Of a stretch of 64,000 bases of DNA, positions 1-7,795 are shown piece after piece. Position 1 is the first letter of the stretch. Each line of letters begins with the position of its first letter. The stretch is from Polynucleobacter sp. 73C-SIWE. GTDB taxonomy: Bacteria > Pseudomonadota > Gammaproteobacteria > Burkholderiales > Burkholderiaceae. The stretch covers positions 496,001-560,000 of the forward strand of contig NZ_JACVOK010000002.1 in assembly GCF_018882465.1 (NCBI RefSeq), read 5' to 3'. The notes under the pieces are model-generated. The model saw only the letters and a program-made list of their open reading frames with translations. It searched no databases and was not told the origin of the DNA. A program made the position numbers and the translations under genes.

Positions 1-783
1 CCACTAGGGCTATCTGCACGCGCGTATGCTGTGAAGAATGACCTCCCCTTCTCTACTGCTTATCACACACGCTTTCCTGAGTATGTAAAAGCTCGTACTG
101 GCATTCCTCTCGGGATTACCTATGCATTTATACGTTGGTTTCATGGCCCATCAATGGCGGTAATGGCACCAACCATTGTCGTGAAAGATGATTTAGAAAA
201 GTATGGCCTGCGCAATGTAGTACTGTGGTCAAGAGGCGTAGATCTTGATGTATTTAAGATGCAAGAATCAAAGGCTCTCAATACTGCCCATCCAATTTTT
301 TTATATGTCGGTCGAGTTGCCGTAGAAAAGAATATCAATGCATTTCTAGAAATCGACTTACCAGGCTCAAAGTGGGTAGTTGGTGATGGCCCTGCGATGG
401 CTGGCATCAAGGAAAAATATCCTGAGATTAACTATCTAGGCGTTTTGCAACAACATGAATTGGCTAAGGTTTATGCGGCTGCCGATGTCTTTGTGTTCCC
501 CAGCAAAACCGATACCTTTGGCTTAGTACTACTTGAAGCAATGGCCTGCGGCACTCCTGTGGCTGCCTATCCAGTAACTGGCCCTATTGATGTCTTGGGC
601 GACTCCCCAGCTGGTGCTATGCATGAAGATTTGCGGGAAGCTTGTATTGCAGCATTAAAGATTCCGCGTGAAGTAGCCCGTGCGCATGCTGAGAAATTCT
701 CATGGAAAGCTGCTTCTGAGCAATTCGTAAATCATCTCAAGCCAGTTCCATCACCTGAAGTACACGTGACAGCACTAGCTTAA
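1..783 (+). CDS. GT4-family glycosyltransferase, 5'-truncated by the window edge
   Basis: The reading frame is open from base 1, so the GTG at 31 is probably internal and the true start lies outside the window. About 260 residues are visible. They contain the tail of the acceptor domain (residues PFSTAYHTRFPEYV near the left edge) and a complete C-terminal GT-B nucleotide-sugar domain: FLYVGR at about 100-105, then DTFGLVLLEAMACGTPV near 171-187, where Asp replaces the first Glu of the usual EX7E motif. This is the style of the SqdX/MgtA group, which transfers sugars to diacylglycerol or lipid-linked acceptors. The next genes are diacylglycerol kinase (13 bases away) and an OlsB-like acyltransferase, which favours a membrane-lipid role. 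The exact sugar and acceptor cannot be read from the sequence. Confidence 0.85.
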   Translation, partial: PLGLSARAYAVKNDLPFSTAYHTRFPEYVKARTGIPLGITYAFIRWFHGPSMAVMAPTIVVKDDLEKYGLRNVVLWSRGVDLDVFKMQESKALNTAHPIFLYVGRVAVEKNINAFLEIDLPGSKWVVGDGPAMAGIKEKYPEINYLGVLQQHELAKVYAAADVFVFPSKTDTFGLVLLEAMACGTPVAAYPVTGPIDVLGDSPAGAMHEDLREACIAALKIPREVARAHAEKFSWKAASEQFVNHLKPVPSPEVHVTALA

Positions 784-796
784 AAGAAGGCATCAA

Positions 797-1201
797 TTGA
801 ATTCCAAATACCACATTAATCAAAATCCTCATAAAGGTAATCGAGGATTAACTAGGGCTTGGCACGCTGCTAAAAACTCTTGGTGTGGTTTGGTTTACGC
901 TTTTTTAGAGGAAAGCGCATTCAGGCAAGAGCTCACCCTATTTGCAATATTGACCCCAGTAGCTTTTTACCTACCAACTACCAACTTAGAAAAGGCTTTA
1001 CTTATTTCTTCCTTGATTATGGTGCTGGTTGTGGAATTATTAAATTCTAGCGTAGAGGCTGCTATTGATCGCATCTCCTTTGAACATCATGATTTATCCA
1101 AAAGAGCCAAAGATTTTGGCTCAGCAGCTGTGATGCTAGCCCTATTCATTGCCCTTTTAATGTGGTCTGCAGTATGCATTCCGCTTGTCTTAAAACTGTA
1201 A
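797..1201 (+). CDS. dgkA: diacylglycerol kinase (TTG start)
   Basis: A 134-residue integral membrane kinase that phosphorylates diacylglycerol to phosphatidic acid with ATP. Family marks are the N-terminal amphipathic part with AWHAAKNSWCGL, the catalytic stretch VVELLNSSVEAAIDR at about 78-92 (catalytic Glu in the ELLNSSVE motif), the DLSKRAKDFGSAAV segment, and three membrane helices. Length is close to the roughly 120 residues of E. coli DgkA. The TTG start is preceded by AGAAGG at the right distance. Only 13 bases separate it from the glycosyltransferase, so the two are probably co-transcribed. It would recycle the diacylglycerol released when phospholipids are turned over. Confidence 0.95.
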   Translation: MNSKYHINQNPHKGNRGLTRAWHAAKNSWCGLVYAFLEESAFRQELTLFAILTPVAFYLPTTNLEKALLISSLIMVLVVELLNSSVEAAIDRISFEHHDLSKRAKDFGSAAVMLALFIALLMWSAVCIPLVLKL

Positions 1202-1245
1202 TAAACGACCTCTACAGTCATACAAACATTCAATAAGGCTTACTT

Positions 1246-2172
1246 ATGTCAGATATTCCGAACCCAATTGGCGCCTTTGAAATTTTCTCCATCAGAAAAG
1301 AGAAAAAACTTGCTGCCCCAAAATCTAATCCATTTAAGAAGCTTTCTAAAAAGCTAGCCAAGAAGCTCTTTGGTAAGAAATTTGCTACTAAAGCACGTGC
1401 AGAGATTGCTGCAGTTGAAATAACACCTATAGTAAACCCAGTTACTAAAGCGAAAAAGCCATCATTTCAAATTGAATGGGCCAGTTCTACAAACGAAGTT
1501 AAAGAAGCCCAAAGATTACGTTACAAAGTATTTGCGGAAGAAATGGGTGCAAACCTCTCTCAAAATGCAGAAGGTCTAGATATTGATGAATTCGATGCAT
1601 ACTGTGATCATTTATTAATCCGCGACCAAGATACCTTAAAAGTAGTTGGCACCTATCGCGTATTGCCTCCACATAAAGCCCAAGAGATAGGTCGCTTATA
1701 TTCTGATGCGGAATTTGATCTATCCCGTTTAGATCATTTACGCCCAAAATTGGTTGAATTAGGTCGCTCATGTGTCCACCAAGACTATCGCTCTGGTGCG
1801 GTCATCATGGCCTTATGGAGTGGTTTAGCACAATACATGCAAAAAAATGGTTATGAAATCATGCTTGGCTGTGCCAGTATTCCGATGGCTGATGGTGGCC
1901 ACTTTGCAGCGAGCTTGTACAACTCTCTCAATGACGATCAAATGGCGCCAACGGAGTTTCATGCCTTCCCTCGCCTCCCACTGCCATTAGATAAGCTAAA
2001 CGGTGGATTAGAAGTTGACGCCCCTCCACTAATTAAAGGCTACCTCAAGCTTGGCGCTAAGATTTGCAGTTCACCAGCCTGGGATCCAGACTTTAATACA
2101 GCAGACTTGCTAACCATGTTGCGCTTATCGGATATCAATCCACGTTACGCAAAACACTTCTTAGGTTTGTAA
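1246..2172 (+). CDS. OlsB-like GNAT N-acyltransferase (ornithine-lipid type)
   Basis: A 308-residue protein. Residues about 85-260 form the GNAT fold of the OlsB/'hemolysin-like' family: AQRLRYKVFAEEMGA, a DIDEFDAYCDHLLI segment, VVGTYRVLPP, then LVELGRSCVHQDYRSGAVI. OlsB transfers a 3-hydroxyacyl group from ACP to ornithine, the first step of phosphorus-free ornithine lipids. No OlsA (the second acyltransferase) is visible here. The first 75 or so residues are a Lys/Ala-rich extension (KKLSKKLAKKLFGKK) that is not part of the fold and may bind anionic membrane. AAGG precedes the start. An acyl-homoserine-lactone-like or other N-acyl amino-acid product cannot be excluded. Confidence 0.75.
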   Translation: MSDIPNPIGAFEIFSIRKEKKLAAPKSNPFKKLSKKLAKKLFGKKFATKARAEIAAVEITPIVNPVTKAKKPSFQIEWASSTNEVKEAQRLRYKVFAEEMGANLSQNAEGLDIDEFDAYCDHLLIRDQDTLKVVGTYRVLPPHKAQEIGRLYSDAEFDLSRLDHLRPKLVELGRSCVHQDYRSGAVIMALWSGLAQYMQKNGYEIMLGCASIPMADGGHFAASLYNSLNDDQMAPTEFHAFPRLPLPLDKLNGGLEVDAPPLIKGYLKLGAKICSSPAWDPDFNTADLLTMLRLSDINPRYAKHFLGL

Positions 2173-2180
2173 TCTCGTTT

Positions 2181-3743
2181 TTACTTCAAACTGAGTTCGT
2201 AAGAGCGGCCGATACGAGACCATTCGGCCGCTTCTTTTAGTAGGCTGAACTCTGTTAAGGGGTGGGTTTGGGCCCATTCTTTAGAAATGCATACCTGGTA
2301 AGCACCATCATTTTCAGAAACTTTTACCTTCGGTAAGTCTTCATCACTTCTTCCACGACAAAGCACTTGGGCTAGTCGCAGGCAAAACAACATCCGCCAA
2401 TCATGAAAGCCAGCATTGTTTGCAAGCTTACCTAATTTGCCGGTATGACCAATCAAGAGTGCAGCTAAGCGGGCTTGATCGTTTTTGGAAAAGCCTGGCA
2501 TGTCAGCATTGCCTGCTATGTAGGCAGAATGTTTGTGATACCCATTATGAGAAATAGATAGACCAATCTCATGTAAATTAGCAGCCCATTGCAAAAGTGC
2601 AACATTATCTGCCCTGCTCTCTGCATCTGGTTTAGGTAATTGCTGCAAGAATTCAGAAGCTAACTTTCCAACGCGGGTTGCTTGTTCACGATCTGCGGAA
2701 TACCGCTGCATAAACTGCTCAACGGTTACATAACGCATGTCATGATGTTGAGAGCGTCCTAGAAGGTCATAGAGCACGCCAGTACGCAAAGCAGCATCGG
2801 TAACTTCCATCTCTTCGATACCGAGCTCATCAAATACAGCCAACATAATGGCTAAGCCACCAGGCCAGACAGCCCTTCGATCATCCTTCAGTCCTATTAA
2901 CTCAACTTGACTGATATGTTCGTATTTGAGTAGGTGCTTTTTCATGGCACGTAAGCTATCGCGCGTAATGAGACCACTAGAAGTATTCACACCCCCTAAA
3001 GTCAAACCATCACTATGGCCTTTGAAGTCATTGGCAGCAATTAATTCAGCAAGGGCTCTGGCGGTACCAGAGGAGCCAATCGCTTGTTTCCAGCCGCTCT
3101 TCAAATATGCCCCTGCAATAACCTGGATCTCTCGCCTAGCTGCTAATTCAGCTTCTTTAAAAGCATGAGAATCAATACTACCTTTAGGGAAAAAACGCAT
3201 GCTATGGGAAACGCAGCCGATATACAAACTTTCCATCAGTTTGGGCTCATAACCCTTGCCGATAATAAATTCGGTAGATCCCCCACCAATATCGACTACC
3301 AGACGATTGCCGTGAACTGCTGGAACCTCATGGGCTGCACCGATATAAATCAATCGTGCCTCTTCAACTCCTGCGATGACCTCAATCGGAAAACCTAAAG
3401 CCTCTTGCGCATCTTTTACAAATTGCGGGGCATTCTTAGCAACACGTAAGGTGTTCGTAGCTACTGCGCGGACGTTAGATGGGTCGAAGCCTCGAATGCG
3501 TTCGCCAAAGCGCCTGATCGATGTTAAGCCCCTTTGATAGGCATCATTACCTAAGAGTTTGTTTTCAGTAAGACCTGCTGCTAGTCGAACTGAATCACGC
3601 AAGGTATCTATAGGACGAAGTTGCATTCCCGATGGCGTATTAACAGCCTGAGCAACCAACATACGAAAACTGTTGGATCCCAAATCTACTGCTGCAACTA
3701 AGTCGCCAGAAGAAGATACGGAGTCGTCAGAATGAATTGCCAA
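2181..3743 (-). CDS. ppx: exopolyphosphatase (Ppx/GppA family; TTG start)
   Basis: A 520-residue member of the ASKHA-fold Ppx/GppA phosphatases, which release phosphate from the ends of polyphosphate (Ppx) or hydrolyse pppGpp (GppA). Visible motifs are the first phosphate loop DLGSNSFRMLV at 20-30, GVEEARLIYIGA at 125-136, and the second loop VVDIGGGSTEFI at 149-160. A C-terminal HD-like helical domain contains LHEIGLSISHNGYHKHSAYI. The length matches E. coli Ppx (about 513). The start is a TTG preceded by AGGG with good spacing. The gene ends 8 bases from the convergent acyltransferase gene. A Pho-box-like element lies about 45 bases upstream, which fits a phosphate-related role. Discrimination between Ppx and GppA activity rests on length and is inferred. 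Confidence 0.9.
   Translation of the reverse strand: MAIHSDDSVSSSGDLVAAVDLGSNSFRMLVAQAVNTPSGMQLRPIDTLRDSVRLAAGLTENKLLGNDAYQRGLTSIRRFGERIRGFDPSNVRAVATNTLRVAKNAPQFVKDAQEALGFPIEVIAGVEEARLIYIGAAHEVPAVHGNRLVVDIGGGSTEFIIGKGYEPKLMESLYIGCVSHSMRFFPKGSIDSHAFKEAELAARREIQVIAGAYLKSGWKQAIGSSGTARALAELIAANDFKGHSDGLTLGGVNTSSGLITRDSLRAMKKHLLKYEHISQVELIGLKDDRRAVWPGGLAIMLAVFDELGIEEMEVTDAALRTGVLYDLLGRSQHHDMRYVTVEQFMQRYSADREQATRVGKLASEFLQQLPKPDAESRADNVALLQWAANLHEIGLSISHNGYHKHSAYIAGNADMPGFSKNDQARLAALLIGHTGKLGKLANNAGFHDWRMLFCLRLAQVLCRGRSDEDLPKVKVSENDGAYQVCISKEWAQTHPLTEFSLLKEAAEWSRIGRSYELSLK
2205..2236 (+). terminator. Hairpin with T-rich tail inside the ppx 3' end
   Basis: GCGGCCGA at 2205-2212 pairs with TCGGCCGC at 2224-2231 across an 11-base loop, and TTCTTTT follows on the + strand. 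It lies about 33 bases after the stop of the acyltransferase gene but within the last codons of the convergent ppx gene, so the coding sequence appears to double as the terminator of the + strand lipid cluster. The T-tract is interrupted. Confidence 0.5.
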
Positions 3744-3786
3744 AATAGTCCCTAAAAATACATAATCTATCGAATATGTCTATTTT

Positions 3787-3804
3787 ATGAAATATCCATG
3801 ACAC
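3787..3804 (-). promoter_or_regulatory. candidate Pho box upstream of ppx
   Basis: On the - strand the bases read GTGTCAT-GGAT-ATTTCAT, matching 11 of 14 positions of the two CTGTCAT half-sites separated by four bases that PhoB recognises in E. coli. Ten bases further down lies TATTCG as a poor -10 element, the same spacing as in the better pstS promoter of this window. It sits 44 bases upstream of the ppx start. Confidence 0.4.
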
Positions 3805-3841
3805 ATTGATGAAATTACAGCTCAGTCTAATAGGGATAAGG

Positions 3842-4054
3842 CTATGCGGCTAGGTTTTGTTCTGCGCTAGAACAATCTAGGTCTCCAAAGCTACAAAAAA
3901 TACAGCAATCACCTGATTTGGGTTTCAAGATAGCGTTACAAGCGCGGCAACGATACAGATGCTGAGAGGATCCTCTTGGAATCTCCAGAGTCTCTGTCGC
4001 CTGGCAGTACGGACAAGTAATGGTCGAGTGTTGTTTTTCTAGGGACGTATTCAC
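3842..4054 (-). CDS. small GDCC-motif zinc-ribbon protein
   Basis: A 70-residue cysteine-rich protein. It has CPYC at 14-17 and CRAC at 36-39, which together look like a zinc ribbon, then GDCCIFC at 48-54 and a final Cys at 61. The GDCC-x-x-C signature is that of a small uncharacterised family (GDCCVxC domain), some members of which carry selenocysteine at one of the paired Cys positions. Here both are Cys (TGT/TGC codons). No signal peptide is evident, so it is probably cytoplasmic. The vicinal Cys pair could be redox-active or bind metal, but no function is known to me. It lies between ppx and the DUF2252 gene on the same strand. Confidence 0.75.
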   Translation of the reverse strand: MNTSLEKQHSTITCPYCQATETLEIPRGSSQHLYRCRACNAILKPKSGDCCIFCSFGDLDCSSAEQNLAA

Positions 4055-4129
4055 AAGACCATATTGAACCGTGGATATTTCAGGAATATGTCAGACCCCA
4101 TCCAGCTCAATGACAATACCTTTTCAACT

Positions 4130-5572
4130 TTAAAGAGCCGTTTTTTTGCTTGCCGCCTTCAATCTGCCACTCTTGACGGCCTTCGAAAATACCTCGAAAT
4201 CCTGTTGGTTCTGCTTTGCATAAGACCTAGCAAAAGAATATAAGGCCTCAGTCAGCTCCTTGGACTGGCCGCAATACCCTGCAATCATGGCAGCATCACC
4301 TGAGCGTGCGTGACCTAGGGCCAAGGCCCATCCAAAAAGCTTTGCATAGTCTGGGAAGTTCTTTAAAGATACTCCTCCTGTACCAATACCAATACCGCCC
4401 TTCATATCGCGTAATTGGCGCAAATAGAATCCCTGACTCTTGTTGATATCGTATTGAACTGAACCAAAGTTTAAGAAAATATCTGGCGCACCCTGAAGCA
4501 GTCGCTGACCCGCGACTACACGATGACCCATATCACGATAAATAGAATCACCTAAGTAAGGTGTGAGGACAGATTTTTGAGATTCTTTGTACTGCAAGAA
4601 TAATGGGTCGTGTTCGCTATCACCTTCAAAATACAAGACCATACAATTAGTACCAACACTGCCAACGCCGACAACTTTCCTAGCGTAATCTTTAAGCGAG
4701 TAGCGTTGAAATAAAATTTGTCGATCTACGAGCAAGGTGCTGGAATAATTTAATAGCGCTTTATCGATCAACGTTATCAAATGGACTCCATAAGCATCTT
4801 TCTTGAAATGCTCAACTAATGGAGGTCTATTAATAATCTTACGATTCTTACCAACTAATGTCGTGAGACTCTGAAGTACCTGAATATTGCCCTGCCCTTT
4901 TGTCTCTTTCAAGTAGGCATCAAGATTCCTCTGATGCTCCTTGCTAAAGTGCTTGCGGATATCCTTTTCGCCAATAAATACTTGGGCTAAATCTAAATAG
5001 GGCATTCTGGCGTATTCATCCATGCGCTTTTGGTATTCAAAAACGATGCGATAAACCAGCTTTTTACCTAATGCTTTATCGCCCCCCATGCTATCCGAGG
5101 CAATCACCGCACTTGCGACTAAACGTTTGATATCCCACTCCCAGCTACCAGGCAGCGTTTCATCAAAATCATTAATCCCAAATACCAACCGATGCTCAGC
5201 GGTACCGAATAAACCAAAGTTCGATACGTGCATATCGCCGCAAAGCTGAACAGTCACATTTGTTGTAGGCTGATTGGCTAAGTCCTGAGCCATGATGGCA
5301 GCACCACCTCGAAAAAAAGCAAATGGGGACTGCAGCATGCGCTCATAACGAATAGGAATCAAAGACGCAATACGTTGACTAGCCTGTGCCTCCAATATTG
5401 TTACTGGGTCGATTCGGTTCTTGGGAGGCGTGTATTTGCCCTGTTCAGCAAAGCTCACTGCCTTACGTAAAGCCTTGCCGTCAGCCATACGCTTTTTAAT
5501 ACTGGGGCGCGGGTCTTTGAATGACTCAACAGACCTCAGGACGGCAAATTGTGGTTTCTGCTCTAAAGACAT
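4130..5572 (-). CDS. DUF2252 family protein (kinase-like fold)
   Basis: A 480-residue cytoplasmic protein of the DUF2252 family. The region around residues 65-160 contains YERMLQSPFAFFRGGA, then LCGDMHVSNFGLFG and INDFDETLPGSWEWDIKRL. These resemble the catalytic loop (x-G-D-x-H-x-x-N) and metal-binding DFD motif of aminoglycoside-phosphotransferase-like kinases. A further conserved block near the C-terminus is LGHARSGDAAMIAGYCG. The family has no settled function. The neighbours (GDCC protein downstream, MgtC-like gene divergent) give no clear pathway. Length is complete for the family, and the ATG start is followed by a typical charged N-terminus. Confidence 0.85.
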   Translation of the reverse strand: MSLEQKPQFAVLRSVESFKDPRPSIKKRMADGKALRKAVSFAEQGKYTPPKNRIDPVTILEAQASQRIASLIPIRYERMLQSPFAFFRGGAAIMAQDLANQPTTNVTVQLCGDMHVSNFGLFGTAEHRLVFGINDFDETLPGSWEWDIKRLVASAVIASDSMGGDKALGKKLVYRIVFEYQKRMDEYARMPYLDLAQVFIGEKDIRKHFSKEHQRNLDAYLKETKGQGNIQVLQSLTTLVGKNRKIINRPPLVEHFKKDAYGVHLITLIDKALLNYSSTLLVDRQILFQRYSLKDYARKVVGVGSVGTNCMVLYFEGDSEHDPLFLQYKESQKSVLTPYLGDSIYRDMGHRVVAGQRLLQGAPDIFLNFGSVQYDINKSQGFYLRQLRDMKGGIGIGTGGVSLKNFPDYAKLFGWALALGHARSGDAAMIAGYCGQSKELTEALYSFARSYAKQNQQDFEVFSKAVKSGRLKAASKKTAL

Positions 5573-5670
5573 CGGGGGCTACCTAAGTATTCAACTGATC
5601 TACTTATGTTAATGCCTAAGAAAGAGCTGGGATACACTGAGCCAACAAATACTTTTCTACGGAAATAAGC

Positions 5671-6147
5671 ATGCAGGATTTCAATCTATACGGCACTATG
5701 GTCCTAAGACTAGCTTTTGCCCTGCTTGTTGGGACTATTCTTGGCCTCAATCGGTGGTTGCACCACAAGTCTGCCGGTATACGCACACACTCTTTGGTTG
5801 CAATTGGGTCTGCCACAGCGATTATGCTGATTAGCGACTTCGTACAGGATGATGCTCAGGCAGTCAGCCGTGTTTTGCAAGGATTGATTACTGGTCTCGG
5901 CTTTTTGGGTGCTGGGGTGATTATTCATGAGCAGCACTCCAGACGGGTTCATGGTCTCACTACTGCAGCCAGTCTTTGGGCTTGCGCCCTAATTGGGGCT
6001 GCCTTTGGTGCAGGGCAGTTTGTATTAGGAGGATTGGCTCTAGGAGCTATCCTACTTACCCTTGCCTTGGGAGGCCCCTTAGAAAGACTTTTTGCACGGC
6101 TGAATGGGGTTAAAAGGAGCTCTGAAATCTCAGGTGATCCAGACTAA
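5671..6147 (+). CDS. MgtC/SapB family inner-membrane protein
   Basis: A 158-residue hydrophobic protein with about four to five membrane helices. It shows the MgtC/SapB N-terminal core: RLAFALLVGTILGLNR at about 11-26, HKSAGIRTHSLVAIGSA, then VLQGLITGLGFLGAGVI and VHGLTTAASLWACALIGAAFG. It lacks the C-terminal ACT-like domain of Salmonella MgtC, so it is the short SapB-like type. MgtC proteins help growth at low magnesium and influence phosphate and ATP homeostasis in other bacteria. Proximity to the pho/pst operon is suggestive only. GGAAA lies just ahead of the ATG. Confidence 0.88.
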   Translation: MQDFNLYGTMVLRLAFALLVGTILGLNRWLHHKSAGIRTHSLVAIGSATAIMLISDFVQDDAQAVSRVLQGLITGLGFLGAGVIIHEQHSRRVHGLTTAASLWACALIGAAFGAGQFVLGGLALGAILLTLALGGPLERLFARLNGVKRSSEISGDPD

Positions 6148-6189
6148 ATCGGCCTTAAAACGCTAAAAAACGTGTTTTGTCATATTTCT

Positions 6190-6218
6190 TTGATAGGATT
6201 GCTTTTCCTAGAAATAAT
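6190..6218 (+). promoter_or_regulatory. sigma-70-like promoter for the Lys-tail small protein
   Basis: TTGATA at 6190-6195 (5/6 to TTGACA) and AATAAT at 6213-6218 (5/6 to TATAAT) are separated by 17 bases. The ATG of the following gene begins 11 bases after the -10 box, so the predicted transcript would have only a few leader bases. No Shine-Dalgarno sequence is seen. Confidence 0.6.
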
Positions 6219-6229
6219 AAGCTAAAGCC

Positions 6230-6430
6230 ATGAGTGAATATCGATACGAAGATGCAGTAAAACAGCTACAAGAAAGTGGCGCTATTGGCCTTGTTGACCT
6301 TAAAAGCCTCCCTCATGATGATCTTGTAGAGCTCCTTGAGGAAATTAAAGTTTGGTGCCTATACGCTGGCGGGAAAACGGAAAAACTCCCTAAAGAGTCC
6401 AAAAAGAAGAAAAAGAAGAAAAAGGATTAA
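6230..6430 (+). CDS. hypothetical 66-residue protein with oligo-lysine tail
   Basis: I do not recognise this family. The first 50 residues look like a small helical domain (SEYRYEDAVKQLQES, then a second helix LVELLEEIKVWCLYAGG). The last 12 residues are SKKKKKKKKD, encoded by an A/G-only run. A strong predicted promoter directly upstream and family-like amphipathic helices support a real gene. The stop codon overlaps the stop of convergent phoR by a few bases (6427-6430). A basic tail of this kind could bind RNA, DNA or anionic membrane, or slow ribosomes. None of this can be decided from the sequence. Confidence 0.6.
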   Translation: MSEYRYEDAVKQLQESGAIGLVDLKSLPHDDLVELLEEIKVWCLYAGGKTEKLPKESKKKKKKKKD

Positions 6431-7731
6431 GCCTCAGGGGTTAGGCGTTCCCTGGGAAAGCACAACTTAAAAGTACTCCCTTTTCCTGGCGTACTTTCAA
6501 TGGCTAATTGCGCTTGATGTCGACTAGCAATATGTTTGACGATTGCAAGACCAAGTCCCGTACCCCCCGTATCACGAGAACGACTTCTATCTACCCGGTA
6601 AAAACGCTCTGTAAGTCTTGATAGGTGCTCTGAGGCAATCCCTGGACCAGTATCAGTTACGGAGAACTCTCCCAGTCCGTCTGCATTAACGCTCCACTTA
6701 ACGTGAATGTCGCCAGCATCAGGCGTATAGCGGATGGCGTTCGATACCAAATTGCTAAATGCAGAAAGTATTTCACGTTCTTCGCCCAAGATATCTTGTT
6801 TGCTAAGGGCTTCAAAAGTAAAGCTATGATGGCCGTGAGACAAAGCTTCTGCATCGTTTTTAAGTAAAGCCATTGATGTTTCAATATTGACCTTATTTGT
6901 CGCCGCCGGCAATGAATTAGCTTCTAAATTGGCAAGCGTTAATAAGTCTTCCACCAAACTCTTCATGCGTTGCGCTTGAGACATCATCATCTCAAAATAC
7001 TGATCGCGCTGACCTTTTTCAAGTTCCAAAGATTGAACTGTTTCAAGAAATCCCATCAGGACCGTGATTGGAGTTCTCATTTCATGAGATACATTAGCAA
7101 CGAAATCGCGGCGCATGGCATCCGCCTTTTGGAGATCAGTTACGTTTTGTACCAACAGTAAATGGCGCCGGTTACCAAAAGGAAAGGCTTGTAACATCAA
7201 GCTAAGGCTACTGTCCGGACCCATTCGCTCAAGTAACAATGGCTCATCAAAGCTACGTTTATTGAGATATTGAATAAATTCTGGCCGACGAATTAAAAAA
7301 TTAATCCGCTGCATCACATCTCGCTTAAAAACCAATCCAAAGAATCGTTCAGCAATACTATTACACCATTCGATCTGATCATCCTGATCAAGCATCAAGA
7401 TTCCATTTGGTGATGCTTGAAACGCCTCTATAAAGTGATCATGCTGCTGCTCGATATTGCGCATTCTTTGCTTTAGAGTTTTAACTAAACGTTGAAGTTT
7501 AAAAAATATCTCTTCCCAAAGACCACTCGGCAGAGGCATGATCTCAACCGAATCAGATTGAATGTATTTACTTAATTTTGCTAGATTGATGTAGGAATAG
7601 ACTAAAGGAATAGATAAAAAGGCTACTCCAGTCAGAATGGCTAATTCAGCACCCCAGTTGTATAAGACAATAAATGCGCCTATAAGCGCAAGGCAAACTA
7701 GGAAAATGAAGCGAGATAAAGCAGAAATCAT
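6427..7731 (-). CDS. phoR: phosphate regulon sensor histidine kinase PhoR
   Basis: A 434-residue sensor kinase. Two adjacent N-terminal membrane helices (about 7-24 and 27-48) leave almost no periplasmic loop, as is typical of PhoR, which reads the state of the Pst transporter through PhoU. A PAS domain follows (about 100-200, with ASPNGILMLDQDDQIEWCN). The HisKA motif is VANVSHEMRTPITV, with phospho-acceptor His216. The ATP-binding boxes are SNLVSNAIRYTP (N), DTGPGIA (G1) and GGTGLGLAIV (G2). It is the last gene of pstSCAB-phoUBR, 64 bases after phoB. Its partner is PhoB. Confidence 0.97.
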   Translation of the reverse strand: MISALSRFIFLVCLALIGAFIVLYNWGAELAILTGVAFLSIPLVYSYINLAKLSKYIQSDSVEIMPLPSGLWEEIFFKLQRLVKTLKQRMRNIEQQHDHFIEAFQASPNGILMLDQDDQIEWCNSIAERFFGLVFKRDVMQRINFLIRRPEFIQYLNKRSFDEPLLLERMGPDSSLSLMLQAFPFGNRRHLLLVQNVTDLQKADAMRRDFVANVSHEMRTPITVLMGFLETVQSLELEKGQRDQYFEMMMSQAQRMKSLVEDLLTLANLEANSLPAATNKVNIETSMALLKNDAEALSHGHHSFTFEALSKQDILGEEREILSAFSNLVSNAIRYTPDAGDIHVKWSVNADGLGEFSVTDTGPGIASEHLSRLTERFYRVDRSRSRDTGGTGLGLAIVKHIASRHQAQLAIESTPGKGSTFKLCFPRERLTPEA

Positions 7732-7795
7732 GGTGCAATCTTAGACGATCTCTAAAAAGCTCCAAAAAATGGCCCAGAAACCTGGCTAGGTAGGC

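Noticed and set aside
1212-1232. CAGTCAT-like half-site upstream of the acyltransferase gene, considered as a Pho box
   Set aside because: The second half-site matches the consensus at almost no position.
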